From assembly GCF_003990975.1 (NCBI RefSeq), contig NZ_RZJR01000016.1:37210-101209 (forward strand): a stretch of DNA of 64,000 bases, given 5' to 3'. This document shows positions 16,473 to 26,349 of this stretch, one piece after another. A program made the translations under genes and the position numbers. The stretch is from Cohnella sp. AR92. Its GTDB lineage: Bacteria; Bacillota; Bacilli; Paenibacillales; Paenibacillaceae. Position 1 is the stretch's first letter; every line of letters begins with the position of its first letter. The notes below the pieces were generated by a model. The model had not been told where the DNA came from. It ran no database searches and worked only from the letters and a program-made list of their open reading frames with translations.

Positions 16473-16515
16473 GCTCAAATGTTCTATTCTATCTCTATAG
16501 GGGAGGTGTTGTCTC

Positions 16516-18963
<2,448 letters not shown>

Positions 18964-18974
18964 TAAGAGTTAAC

Positions 18975-19010
18975 CGAAGGGGTGGCGCGAGCATTCGCGC
19001 CATCCCTTCG
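18975..19010 (+). other. Long hairpin after clpC
   Basis: CGAAGGGGTGGCGCGA pairs with TCGCGCCATCCCTTCG (16 bp, one G-T) around GCAT. There is no U-tract, so it is more likely an mRNA 3' end stabiliser, a partial terminator or a Rho-type end than a classical terminator. Confidence 0.7.
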
Positions 19011-19077
19011 CATGTTCACCAAACGGGAGGGCGGGCCATACCCTATAGCAAATCCGATGGCTGAGAGGGGAAGTCCG

Positions 19078-19269
19078 ATGTACGGTAGGCGCCGCAAGTA
19101 CATTCCCTGGAGACAGCCCTTCTTGCTTCTGATAAGCGGGATCGGATTCGTTCTCTTGCTGCTCATCCTGAGCAAAATCCTGTTCGTGCTGTTCTACTTG
19201 TTCGGAGGCGTCCTGCTCATTGCCATCATCCTATGGTTTCTGTGGAGATGGTGGCTGTGGTATCGATAG
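19078..19269 (+). CDS. Small two-helix membrane protein, unknown function
   Basis: 63 aa from ATG 19078, with GAGAGGGG 7-8 nt upstream (ATG 19057 is an alternative, adding 7 residues). A short basic head (MYGRRRKYIPWR) is followed by two hydrophobic stretches of about 18-20 residues separated by little more than SK, then a Trp-rich end (WFLWRWWLWYR). This reads as a positive-inside N-terminus and a hairpin in the membrane. I do not recognise a family. It lies between clpC and radA and ends 9 nt before a strong terminator, so it may be the last gene of the heat-shock operon if the clpC hairpin is leaky. Confidence 0.68.
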   Translation: MYGRRRKYIPWRQPFLLLISGIGFVLLLLILSKILFVLFYLFGGVLLIAIILWFLWRWWLWYR

Positions 19270-19277
19270 CTTCCGCC

Positions 19278-19317
19278 ACGGGGATTGTCTCATTAAGAGG
19301 CGATCCCCGTTTTTTTG
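19278..19317 (+). terminator. Intrinsic terminator before radA
   Basis: ACGGGGAT pairs with ATCCCCGT and is followed by seven T residues. It isolates the clpC side from radA. Confidence 0.9.
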
Positions 19318-19347
19318 AGCCAATCGACAATCCTCCCATCGGAGCAT

Positions 19348-19376
19348 TTTACCCTGTTAGCCGAACATGGTACACT
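19348..19376 (+). promoter_or_regulatory. Likely promoter of radA-disA
   Basis: TTTACC and TACACT with a 17-nt spacer, about 30 nt before the radA start. Each box has one or two mismatches to the sigma-A consensus. Confidence 0.6.
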
Positions 19377-19405
19377 TTTAGTAATGAATTCTCGAGGGGA
19401 CCGAT

Positions 19406-20773
19406 ATGGCCAAAATCAAGATTAAATTCGTATGCAACGATTGCGGAACCGAATCTCCCAAGTGGATGGGCAAGTGTCCGGGCTGCGGAGCCTGGAACAC
19501 CATGACGGAGGAGACGGAGACCGTCACCAAAGCTCCCGTGGGACGAAGCGAGATGCTTCGCACGAAAGAAAAGCCCGCATCGATCATAGATATTGATAGC
19601 GCGCGCGAACCGCGGATTTCTACCGGTCTTGACGAATTGAACCGGGTGCTCGGAGGCGGGCTCGTTCCCGGCTCGCTCATGCTCGTCGGAGGGGATCCGG
19701 GAATCGGGAAGTCGACCCTGCTGCTGCAGACCTCGAATTCCCTCGCGCGGCAAGGACTGAAGGTTCTGTACGTATCCGGGGAAGAATCGGTTCGCCAGAC
19801 GAAGCTTCGGGCCGACCGATTGGGCACTCTAAGCGATAAGCTGTTCGTGCTGTGCGAGACGAACCTGGACTTCATCGAGGAGGCGATCACCTCCGTGGAT
19901 CCGGACTTCCTGGTCATCGATTCCATCCAGACGGTTTATCGCCCGGACGTTCCCTCGGCCCCGGGCAGCGTCGCCCAAGTAAGGGAATGCACGACGCAAT
20001 TCATGCGCATCTCCAAGATCAACGGCGTGGCTACCGTGCTCGTCGGCCATGTAACCAAGGAGGGCGCCATCGCGGGACCGCGCATGCTCGAGCATATGGT
20101 CGACTGCGTGCTGTATTTCGAAGGAGAACGGCATCATACTTATCGATTGCTTAGGGCCGTTAAGAACCGTTTCGGATCGACGAACGAGATCGGAATCTTC
20201 GACATGACCGAGGACGGCCTTCGGGAGGTAACGAACCCTTCCGAGCTGTTCCTGTCCGAGCGCCCTCTTGGCGTGTCGGGGTCCTGCGTCGTCGCCAGCA
20301 TCGAGGGAACCCGTCCGGTGCTTGTCGAGATGCAGGCTCTGGTCGCGCCGACCAGCTTCCCGTCGCCGCGGCGGATGAGCTCGGGGCTTGACCATCAGCG
20401 GATCTCGCTGGTGATCGCGGTATTGGAGAAACGGATGGGCATGTTCCTGTCCAATCAGGATGCCTATGTGAACGTGGCCGGCGGCGTCCGGCTGGATGAG
20501 CCGGCGGCCGATCTCGCGGCCGCGGTCAGCATCGCGTCAAGCTTCCGCGATCTGCCGACGAAGCCGTACGACGTTATCTTCGGAGAGGTCGGCTTGACCG
20601 GGGAAGTACGCGCGGTATCGCGCGCGGAGACGCGGGTGAAGGAAGCGCTGAAGCTTGGCTTCAAGAGGGTCATCCTGCCGGAGCAGAGCATCAAGGGCTG
20701 GCAGCCGCCGGCCGGGATCGAATTGATTCCGGTGAAGAGCGTGGCGGAAGCGCTGAAGGCAGCGTTGGAATGA
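19406..20773 (+). CDS. radA: DNA repair protein RadA
   Basis: 455 aa, ATG with GAGGGGACC upstream. RecA-family ATPase that drives branch migration of recombination intermediates. An N-terminal zinc finger (CNDCG ... CPGCG, about 10-29) is followed by a RecA-like core with Walker A GGDPGIGKST (about 92-101), the RadA-specific KNRFGSTNEIG motif near 253, and a C-terminal LonC-like domain (VNVAGGVRLDEPAADLAAA). Full length. The stop overlaps the first possible disA ATG (ATGA), and the two genes are usually co-transcribed. A promoter candidate lies at 19348. Confidence 0.97.
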   Translation: MAKIKIKFVCNDCGTESPKWMGKCPGCGAWNTMTEETETVTKAPVGRSEMLRTKEKPASIIDIDSAREPRISTGLDELNRVLGGGLVPGSLMLVGGDPGIGKSTLLLQTSNSLARQGLKVLYVSGEESVRQTKLRADRLGTLSDKLFVLCETNLDFIEEAITSVDPDFLVIDSIQTVYRPDVPSAPGSVAQVRECTTQFMRISKINGVATVLVGHVTKEGAIAGPRMLEHMVDCVLYFEGERHHTYRLLRAVKNRFGSTNEIGIFDMTEDGLREVTNPSELFLSERPLGVSGSCVVASIEGTRPVLVEMQALVAPTSFPSPRRMSSGLDHQRISLVIAVLEKRMGMFLSNQDAYVNVAGGVRLDEPAADLAAAVSIASSFRDLPTKPYDVIFGEVGLTGEVRAVSRAETRVKEALKLGFKRVILPEQSIKGWQPPAGIELIPVKSVAEALKAALE

Positions 20774-20790
20774 GGGGGTGCAGCAGAGAG

Positions 20791-21879
20791 ATGAAAGAGA
20801 ACAAAGACAAAGAGCAACAAGCTCAAACCATGAACCAATTGTTGCAGATGGTTGCGCCTGGCACGCCGTTTCGAGACGGATTGGAGAACGTTCTGCGCGC
20901 CAAGACGGGCGCATTGATCGTAGTCGGATGCACTCCGGAGATCATGGAGGTCGTAGACGGAGGCTTCGGCATCAACTGCGACTTCAGCCCGAACTATCTT
21001 TACGAATTGGCCAAGATGGACGGAGCCATCATTCTCAGCGAGGATGCGAAACGCATTCTCTACGCCAATACCCAGCTGATTCCGGATTCTTCGATCTCCT
21101 CGATCGAGACCGGGATCCGGCACCGCACGGCGGAGCGGGTGGCGAAGCAGACGGGCAAGCTCGTCGTCTCCATCTCGCAGCGGCGCAATATCATTACCTT
21201 GTATCAAGGCAATCTGCGTTACTCGCTCAAGGAGACCGGCGCCATCCTGACGAAGGCCAATCAGGCGATCCAGACTCTGGAGCGATATCGCGCTGTCTAT
21301 AATCAAGCTCTTACGAACCTGGCGGCCCTCGAGTTCGAGGAGCTCGTCACGATGCATGAGGTCGCTTACGTGATCCAGCGTTCGGAGATGGTGCTCCGCT
21401 TCAAGATGGAAATCAATCGCTACGTGCTGGAGCTGGGCAACGAAGGACGCCTCATCAACATGCAGATGGTCGAATTGGTCGGATCGGCGGAAGAAGAAGC
21501 GCGGCTCATGCTGAAGGATTACGCGAGGGATCCAAGCGACGACAAGATCAAAGAGATCCAAGCGACGCTGCGGAAGCTGACGTCGGAGGAACTGCTGGAC
21601 ACGAATTACCTCATCCGCCTGCTGGGCTATACCTCGATCAGCTCGCTCGCGGAAGACGGCTTCCATCCGCGCGGTTATCGGCTGCTGAGCAAGATCCCGA
21701 GATTGCCGAGCGTCATCATCCACAACCTTGTGGAGCGCTTCGGTTCTTTCCCTCACATGATGATGGCTTCCATCGAAGAGCTGGACGAAGTGGACGGAAT
21801 CGGGGAAGTACGGGCGCGGTCGATCAAGGAAGGGCTCAAAAGAATCCAAGATCAGGTGTTTATTGACAGACAGATTTAA
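20791..21879 (+). CDS. disA: DNA integrity scanning diadenylate cyclase DisA
   Basis: 362 aa from ATG 20791, preferred because AGGGGGTG lies about 10 nt upstream and the length matches B. subtilis (360); ATG 20770, overlapping the radA stop, adds 7 residues. It makes c-di-AMP from two ATP and pauses at branched DNA. The DAC domain has MDGAIILS and RHRTAER, the two signature sites. A helical spine follows, and the C-terminal helix-hairpin-helix (ELDEVDGIGEVRARSIKEG) binds DNA. The downstream pssA promoter lies across its stop codon. Confidence 0.96.
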   Translation: MKENKDKEQQAQTMNQLLQMVAPGTPFRDGLENVLRAKTGALIVVGCTPEIMEVVDGGFGINCDFSPNYLYELAKMDGAIILSEDAKRILYANTQLIPDSSISSIETGIRHRTAERVAKQTGKLVVSISQRRNIITLYQGNLRYSLKETGAILTKANQAIQTLERYRAVYNQALTNLAALEFEELVTMHEVAYVIQRSEMVLRFKMEINRYVLELGNEGRLINMQMVELVGSAEEEARLMLKDYARDPSDDKIKEIQATLRKLTSEELLDTNYLIRLLGYTSISSLAEDGFHPRGYRLLSKIPRLPSVIIHNLVERFGSFPHMMMASIEELDEVDGIGEVRARSIKEGLKRIQDQVFIDRQI

Positions 21880-21891
21880 CGGGTCTAGAAT
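21863..21891 (+). promoter_or_regulatory. Promoter of pssA inside the disA 3' end
   Basis: TTGACA and TAGAAT spaced by 17 nt. The -35 box lies within the last codons of disA and the -10 just after its stop. The predicted leader to pssA is about 100 nt and includes a T-run near 21952-21960 with no obvious stem before it. Confidence 0.8.
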
Positions 21892-22000
21892 GAATGAATG
21901 ACATTTTGCGCCTAGGACTTCGTGAGCATAAGACGAATACGCATTGAAATTCTTTTTTTTATTTTGCTTCGGATGGGCATAGTAAAGTCGAGGTGGATCT

Positions 22001-22735
22001 ATGATCACAAAATCCATACCGAACTTATTTACGGTGGGCAACCTGTTTCTCGGCGTTCTCTCCATCATTTTGGCGTTTAACGACCGGGCGGATGGCGCTG
22101 CGCTGCTGGTGATCATCGCCATGCTCCTGGACGGCCTGGACGGCCGAGTCGCGCGCGCTTTGAACGTACAGAGCGAATTCGGCAAGGAACTGGATTCGTT
22201 GTCGGACGTCATCTCGTTCGGCGTCGCTCCCGCATTCATCATGTATCAAGCTGCGTTCTCGACGGACGTCAGCGAACCGCTCGCCTGGATCATAACGGCG
22301 ATCTTCCCGATCTGCGGCGCTCTGCGGCTTGCCAGATTCAACGTCATCGAGGGAATACCCGGATACTTCATCGGCCTGCCGATTCCGGCCGCCGGCGGCG
22401 TGCTCGCCACGCTTGCGCTCTTCGACAAGGACGTGAACGTTTACCTTCTGCTCCTTGCCACGCTGTCGCTGTCGTATCTGATGGTCAGCAATATCAAGTA
22501 CCCGAACTTCAAGAAGCTGGGCTTGCCTCGCGCGGCGATCTGGGCGGTGCCTCTCGTGGTGGCGGCGGCCGTTATCCTGGCGTTCATGTTCCCGAGGGCC
22601 ATTCCGAAGTTCATTCTTGGGCTTCTGCTCCTCTATGCGCTGTGGGGGCTAAAAAAAAACGTTGACCGTCTGGTCGTCATTCGCCGCAAGAAGCGGTCGC
22701 GGGAAGAGAACCCGCGTTCCAAGCATAGCGCGTAG
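22001..22735 (+). CDS. pssA: CDP-diacylglycerol--serine O-phosphatidyltransferase
   Basis: 244 aa, ATG with GAGGTGG upstream. Integral membrane enzyme making phosphatidylserine from CDP-diacylglycerol and serine, the first step to phosphatidylethanolamine. The CDP-alcohol phosphotransferase motif is complete: DGLDGRVARAL, then FGKELDSLSD (D-G-x2-A-R-x8-G-x3-D-x3-D). About six to eight hydrophobic segments are visible, and a basic tail ends the chain. It is longer than the ~177-aa B. subtilis protein because of extra C-terminal membrane segments. It has its own promoter inside the disA end. No psd (decarboxylase) gene is adjacent. Confidence 0.94.
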   Translation: MITKSIPNLFTVGNLFLGVLSIILAFNDRADGAALLVIIAMLLDGLDGRVARALNVQSEFGKELDSLSDVISFGVAPAFIMYQAAFSTDVSEPLAWIITAIFPICGALRLARFNVIEGIPGYFIGLPIPAAGGVLATLALFDKDVNVYLLLLATLSLSYLMVSNIKYPNFKKLGLPRAAIWAVPLVVAAAVILAFMFPRAIPKFILGLLLLYALWGLKKNVDRLVVIRRKKRSREENPRSKHSA

Positions 22736-22748
22736 CAACGCAGCAACA

Positions 22749-22780
22749 CGAAGGGCTGTCTCTTTGGAGACAGCCCTTCG
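22749..22780 (+). terminator. Hairpin between convergent genes
   Basis: A perfect 14-bp stem (CGAAGGGCTGTCTC / GAGACAGCCCTTCG) with a TTTG loop lies between pssA and the minus-strand gene ending at 22788. Neither strand has a clear U-tract after it, so termination in either direction may be partial. Confidence 0.65.
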
Positions 22781-22787
22781 TCGCGTA

Positions 22788-24293
22788 TTAGAGAAGCTTG
22801 ACGACGATTCGAATGGAATGGTCGTTCGGGCGTTCGGTTTCCGATTCGTAGCCGAGCAGCTCGGCCAATGAACGAAGAGGAACCATCAGAACGTTACCGA
22901 CGAGCTTCGGCGGGGCGTCCAGCTCGAAGGACCGTCCATCGGCCTCGGCGGTCTTCTCTCCCAGCTTCAGCGAATATTTCCGATGCTCTCGTCCCAAATA
23001 CAGGCTCTTCGTCTCGTGATCCCACTGCAGGCTTGCTCCCAGCGCGATAGCCGCTTCCTTGGCGGGCACGAGCAGGTCCTTCTCGCCGGCTGCCGCGACC
23101 GCGGTGAAGCTTGGCTTCTGTTCGGTATCCCCTTTCCTCAGGAGGAATTCCGCGTTCAGCACGCGATTGTCCGGCGTGATGAGCAGGGAGGCCAACTGCG
23201 ATTCCAACGTATCCGGGAACGATCGGACGTTGTCCTCGGTGACGCGGTACCGCTCGTCGTCGCTGCCGATTCTTTCCGCGATCCAAGTGTTGATGTCCTG
23301 GCTGTAATGGGACAAATCCTTGTACAGGTCCAGATCGAAGGTCCAATCGGCTTCCGTCTGGAAGTTGTACACCTTCGCGTTGGGCAGCCTGTTCAGCTGC
23401 TCGAACATCCACACGCTCATCTCCAGCTGATTGCCGTAGCGCACCTCGTTCGTTTTTTTCCAAACCTCGTGTCTTAATATGCTGTACGGCGGATAGAAGA
23501 AGATGAATTGCGTCTCCGGGTGAAGCTTAACCAGAGAAAGGATATTCGTCGTAAAATTCTCCTTCACGACTTCGATCGGTTCCTCGTTCAATCCGAAATA
23601 CTGCTCGTTCACTTGGGCCAGCTGGTAATCGCGCATGACCTTGGCCGCCGAGAAGCCCCCGGTCACGCTCCAGTTGTCCAGGTACTCCAGGCTGCGGTTG
23701 TTCCCCGTCGTGCTCGCGTGGAGAATGCTCTTGAACAGCATGGAGTAAACCGACAGGTTGAACCAATACTTGTAGTCGTTCTTCCAATCGGAATCGTAGA
23801 GGTAGTCGGGAAAATCGGCCGCCAGCTCCGGATCCTGCTCCTTGAGGGCGAAGTAGTCGAGTCCCCAGAGCACCTGCTTGACCTTCCCCGTGTCCAGCGC
23901 CAGCTTGGCGATCTTGTATTGCTCGTCCGCCATCGAGCCGCGCATCGAGAGCTTCATCGCCTTGCCGTGAAGGGCTTGTCCCACGACGGAAGGCAGGAAG
24001 TTCTCGGTCATCGAGGTCCCGACGATAATCGTGTCGTAGTCGAAGTTTCGGGCGAGGCCGGGGTTCTGGTAGCGTTCTTCGGTAGAGAAGACCATCGGAA
24101 TGACGGAAGCCTTGCGATAGAACTGAAGAGGATCCAATGAGACCGTAATCAAGCAAATCGAGACGGCTAAGGCGACGGCAGTTATCGCGAAACTGCGAAC
24201 CCAGGAACGGTAGACCGCTTTGGAGCTTCTCTTGGTCCGGGGACGGGGAGAGGCAACGGGTGAAGCGGCGGGGATAGGTGCTTGCGTTTGCAC
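22788..24293 (-). CDS. Membrane-anchored SGNH-like protein with copper-amine-oxidase-type C-terminal domain
   Basis: 501 aa, GTG start with AGAGAGGGG upstream. A Pro-rich, basic N-terminal tail is followed by one membrane helix (about 31-52), so the rest should be outside the cell. The middle domain looks like an SGNH hydrolase or acyltransferase: IIVGTSMTENF with Ser94 as candidate nucleophile, and KDLSHYS with Asp326 and His329, a DxxH pair like that of DltD/AlgX-type proteins. The last ~95 residues resemble the copper amine oxidase N-terminal-like domain (LLVPAKEAAIALGA, MVPLRSLAELLGYE) common on Paenibacillus surface proteins. A role in modifying a wall or glycan polymer is inferred. No MBOAT acyl-donor partner is nearby. 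Confidence 0.82.
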   Translation of the reverse strand: MQTQAPIPAASPVASPRPRTKRSSKAVYRSWVRSFAITAVALAVSICLITVSLDPLQFYRKASVIPMVFSTEERYQNPGLARNFDYDTIIVGTSMTENFLPSVVGQALHGKAMKLSMRGSMADEQYKIAKLALDTGKVKQVLWGLDYFALKEQDPELAADFPDYLYDSDWKNDYKYWFNLSVYSMLFKSILHASTTGNNRSLEYLDNWSVTGGFSAAKVMRDYQLAQVNEQYFGLNEEPIEVVKENFTTNILSLVKLHPETQFIFFYPPYSILRHEVWKKTNEVRYGNQLEMSVWMFEQLNRLPNAKVYNFQTEADWTFDLDLYKDLSHYSQDINTWIAERIGSDDERYRVTEDNVRSFPDTLESQLASLLITPDNRVLNAEFLLRKGDTEQKPSFTAVAAAGEKDLLVPAKEAAIALGASLQWDHETKSLYLGREHRKYSLKLGEKTAEADGRSFELDAPPKLVGNVLMVPLRSLAELLGYESETERPNDHSIRIVVKLL

Positions 24294-24343
24294 GGAGACG
24301 CCCCTCTCTGGTCAGGTCGATTGCAGGCTATTTTTACTAATTA

Positions 24344-24372
24344 CTATAACGGTTAACCAGGTTAAATGCCAA
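24344..24372 (-). promoter_or_regulatory. Promoter of the SGNH-like gene
   Basis: On the minus strand TTGGCA and TTATAG are 17 nt apart, about 50 nt upstream of the GTG start. The surrounding sequence is A/T-rich. Confidence 0.65.
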
Positions 24373-24405
24373 GATCAATATCAGGTGGAAGCCGCAAGGC
24401 GCTAA

Positions 24406-24448
24406 TAAAAAGACCGTCCATGCCCGGCAAGGGACAGTGGACGGTCTT
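24406..24448 (-). terminator. Terminator of the Cys-motif gene
   Basis: An 11-bp stem (AAGACCGTCCA with TGGACGGTCTT) is followed on the minus strand by TTTTTATT. It ends the gene at 24490 and insulates the SGNH-like gene. Confidence 0.85.
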
Positions 24449-24489
24449 CTTCCATCATGGCCGGCCTGGCCGGAAGACGGCGCCGGGGA

Positions 24490-24885
24490 TCAGGTCATGT
24501 TGAACAAACCGAGGGTGGAGCACTTGTCGGATTCCTTGGCTACCGCATCCTCCAGGTTGATGCCGAGGGCGTTGCCCAGCGCCGACATGTAGAACAGGTT
24601 CTTGCCGAGTTCCGAGCGGACGGCGTCCTTGCAATTCTCGCACAATTCTCCGTCCATATGGGACTTGGACTGCCGCATCGCGATGTCGAGCGGCATCTCC
24701 TCGGAGAAGCCTTGATGCTTGGCGTTGAGCTCGATGCAGCCGCACTCCGTTATAGCCTTGGATACGGCCCTGTTGACTGAAGCGTTGGACTGGCTGAACT
24801 TGGTGACGACATCCAGCAGACTGCGGTGACGAAGCAAGAGTTCCGAGACCTGCTGCTGAAACTCTTGCAGCGTATGTGCGCTCAT
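24490..24885 (-). CDS. Conserved-looking small protein with Cys motifs and a MazG-like end
   Basis: 131 aa from ATG 24885, with GAGGTGG 5 nt upstream. A longer reading from TTG 24921 is excluded because a good promoter places the transcript start at about that base. The protein is helical with cysteines grouped as ECGC and CENC (about 47-50 and 81-84), a possible metal or redox site. The C-terminal LGKNLFYMSALGNALGI resembles the last helices of MazG-like nucleotide pyrophosphohydrolases, but the EExxD motifs of that family are not evident. No signal peptide. Function unknown. Its own promoter and terminator make it a single-gene unit, divergent from yacL. Confidence 0.75.
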   Translation of the reverse strand: MSAHTLQEFQQQVSELLLRHRSLLDVVTKFSQSNASVNRAVSKAITECGCIELNAKHQGFSEEMPLDIAMRQSKSHMDGELCENCKDAVRSELGKNLFYMSALGNALGINLEDAVAKESDKCSTLGLFNMT

Positions 24886-24926
24886 CCGTTCCACCTCGGT
24901 TACCGTGATTTTACTCTTCAAGCCCT

Positions 24927-24955
24927 ATTATAGAGCAAGGCGCCCGGCATTTCAA
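24927..24955 (-). promoter_or_regulatory. Promoter of the Cys-motif gene
   Basis: On the minus strand TTGAAA and TATAAT are exactly 17 nt apart; transcription should start near 24920, giving a ~35-nt leader before ATG 24885. Confidence 0.85.
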
Positions 24956-25090
24956 AAGGAGATAAATGCTCGGGAGGAGAGATTAGCGACGAAGAAATTG
25001 GAACATACTAGTAAACAAGCACGATGGAGTTTTTGCGTAGGTATTGGACAAGCATAGGAGAGTTATCGAAAATTCTAGGGAGTGATAATC

Positions 25091-26185
25091 ATGATGATGA
25101 AGCGCATCATCCAGGCGGTCGGCGTGCTGCTTGGAGCGATGATGGGACAAAGCCTATTCGCCGCGCGCCTCACGGGCGGCTCGGAGTGGATGAATCCGCT
25201 GACGGGAGCCTCGTCGGCATCGAACGGAGGATACTTGGGCGCCGCCGTAGGCGCCGTGATCGGCTTGTTCGCCGCTTCGGCGTTGGCCGGGCCGCTGGCC
25301 AAGGCATTGAACGGAGCGATCGAACGAATGTCCGGCCTGCCCCCGGCGACGCTGCTGTCGGGCTTGTTCGGAGCGGGAACGGGGCTTGTGCTCGCGGCTC
25401 TATTATATCCGTATTTGGGAGAGCTTCCCCGGGTGGGAGGAATCGCGGCCGCTCTTGCGGCATTGACTTTGTGCTATGCGGGCGTTCGCATCGGAACGAA
25501 CAAGAAAGACGACTTGACCGCCCTCCTGCAGAGCCGCCAGAAACCGGCCGTGCAAGAAGAAGAGGAGCCTCGCCGCGAGGAACATAAAATTCTGGATACC
25601 AGCGTCATTATCGATGGCCGAATCGCCGATATCTGCAAGACCGGATTTATCGAAGGAACGCTCGTCATTCCCGAATTCGTCCTGGAGGAGCTTCAGCATA
25701 TCGCGGATTCGTCCGATCTGCTCAAGCGCAATCGCGGCCGGAGGGGACTGGACATCCTGAACAAGATTCAGAAGGAGCTGGACGTTCGGGTCCTTATTTA
25801 CGAGGAGATGAACGACGAGCCCGGCGAAGTGGACAGCAAGCTGGTCAAGCTGGCCAAAGCGATGCACGGCAAGGTGGTCACCAACGACTTCAACCTGAAC
25901 AAGGTGTGCGAGCTTCAAGGCGTATCCGTTCTGAACATCAACGATCTGGCGAACGCGGTCAAGCCGGTCGTGCTTCCCGGCGAGGAGATCGTCGTCCAGG
26001 TCATCAAGGACGGCAAGGAGCACGGACAAGGCGTCGCCTATCTGGATGACGGAACGATGATCGTCGTCGAGGGAGGAAGGGACTTCATCGGGACCACGAT
26101 GGAGGTTCTGGTGACCAGCGTGCTACAGACTTCCGCCGGACGAATGATCTTCGCGAAGCCGAAGCTATTGGAAAAAGCGCTCTGA
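25091..26185 (+). CDS. yacL: PIN/TRAM domain membrane protein YacL
   Basis: 364 aa from ATG 25091, with AGGGAGTG about 6 nt upstream (GTG 25082 and the next two ATG codons are alternatives). The first ~140 residues form about four membrane segments. A PIN nuclease-like domain follows: ILDTSVIIDGRI, VIPEFVLEELQ and VVTNDFNLNKV carry the acidic metal-binding residues. A TRAM-like RNA-binding region, GQGVAYLDDGTMIVVEGG, closes the protein. The RNA target is not established here. Length and order equal B. subtilis YacL. The last codons lie in a duplicated segment (26151-26257). Confidence 0.93.
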   Translation: MMMKRIIQAVGVLLGAMMGQSLFAARLTGGSEWMNPLTGASSASNGGYLGAAVGAVIGLFAASALAGPLAKALNGAIERMSGLPPATLLSGLFGAGTGLVLAALLYPYLGELPRVGGIAAALAALTLCYAGVRIGTNKKDDLTALLQSRQKPAVQEEEEPRREEHKILDTSVIIDGRIADICKTGFIEGTLVIPEFVLEELQHIADSSDLLKRNRGRRGLDILNKIQKELDVRVLIYEEMNDEPGEVDSKLVKLAKAMHGKVVTNDFNLNKVCELQGVSVLNINDLANAVKPVVLPGEEIVVQVIKDGKEHGQGVAYLDDGTMIVVEGGRDFIGTTMEVLVTSVLQTSAGRMIFAKPKLLEKAL

Positions 26186-26257
26186 ACGAGTATGCCGCGG
26201 GCCAAACGACTTTCGCGAAGCCTTAAGCTATTGGAAAAAGCGCTTCGAACGAGTATG
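26151..26257 (+). repeat. Imperfect direct duplication of the yacL 3' end
   Basis: Copy 1 is 26151-26194 and copy 2 is 26213-26257, offset by 62 nt. Both read TCGCGAAGCC, then AAGCTATTGGAAAAAGCGC, then GAACGAGTATG, with only three small differences. Copy 1 contains the last yacL codons and stop; copy 2 is non-coding. Confidence 0.9.
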
Positions 26258-26259
26258 AT
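26231..26259 (+). promoter_or_regulatory. Possible promoter in the second repeat copy
   Basis: TTGGAA and TATGAT spaced 17 nt. In copy 1 the equivalent -10 reads TATGCC, so only copy 2 looks like a promoter. The terminator stem at 26274 lies just past the predicted start, which lowers confidence that it drives ispD. Confidence 0.45.
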
Positions 26260-26273
26260 AGAGGGAAAACGGG

Positions 26274-26303
26274 CGGGACGCGCTCTTGGGTGTCCCGTTT
26301 TTT
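26274..26303 (+). terminator. Terminator between yacL and ispD
   Basis: CGGGAC pairs with GTCCCG across an ~12-nt loop and runs into TTTTTT. Confidence 0.78.
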
Positions 26304-26349
26304 CTTATGTTCCAGGGAATGATGCGAAGGCAGGGAGAGGGGAATCCGC

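Noticed and set aside
24886..24921. TTG start adding 12 residues to the Cys-motif protein
   Set aside because: The promoter -10 box ends just upstream, so the TTG would be at or before the first transcribed base, and ATG 24885 has a good RBS.
26151..26257. Insertion-sequence ends or CRISPR repeat
   Set aside because: Only two direct copies, one coding, with no inverted ends, transposase or spacer pattern; simple tandem duplication explains it.
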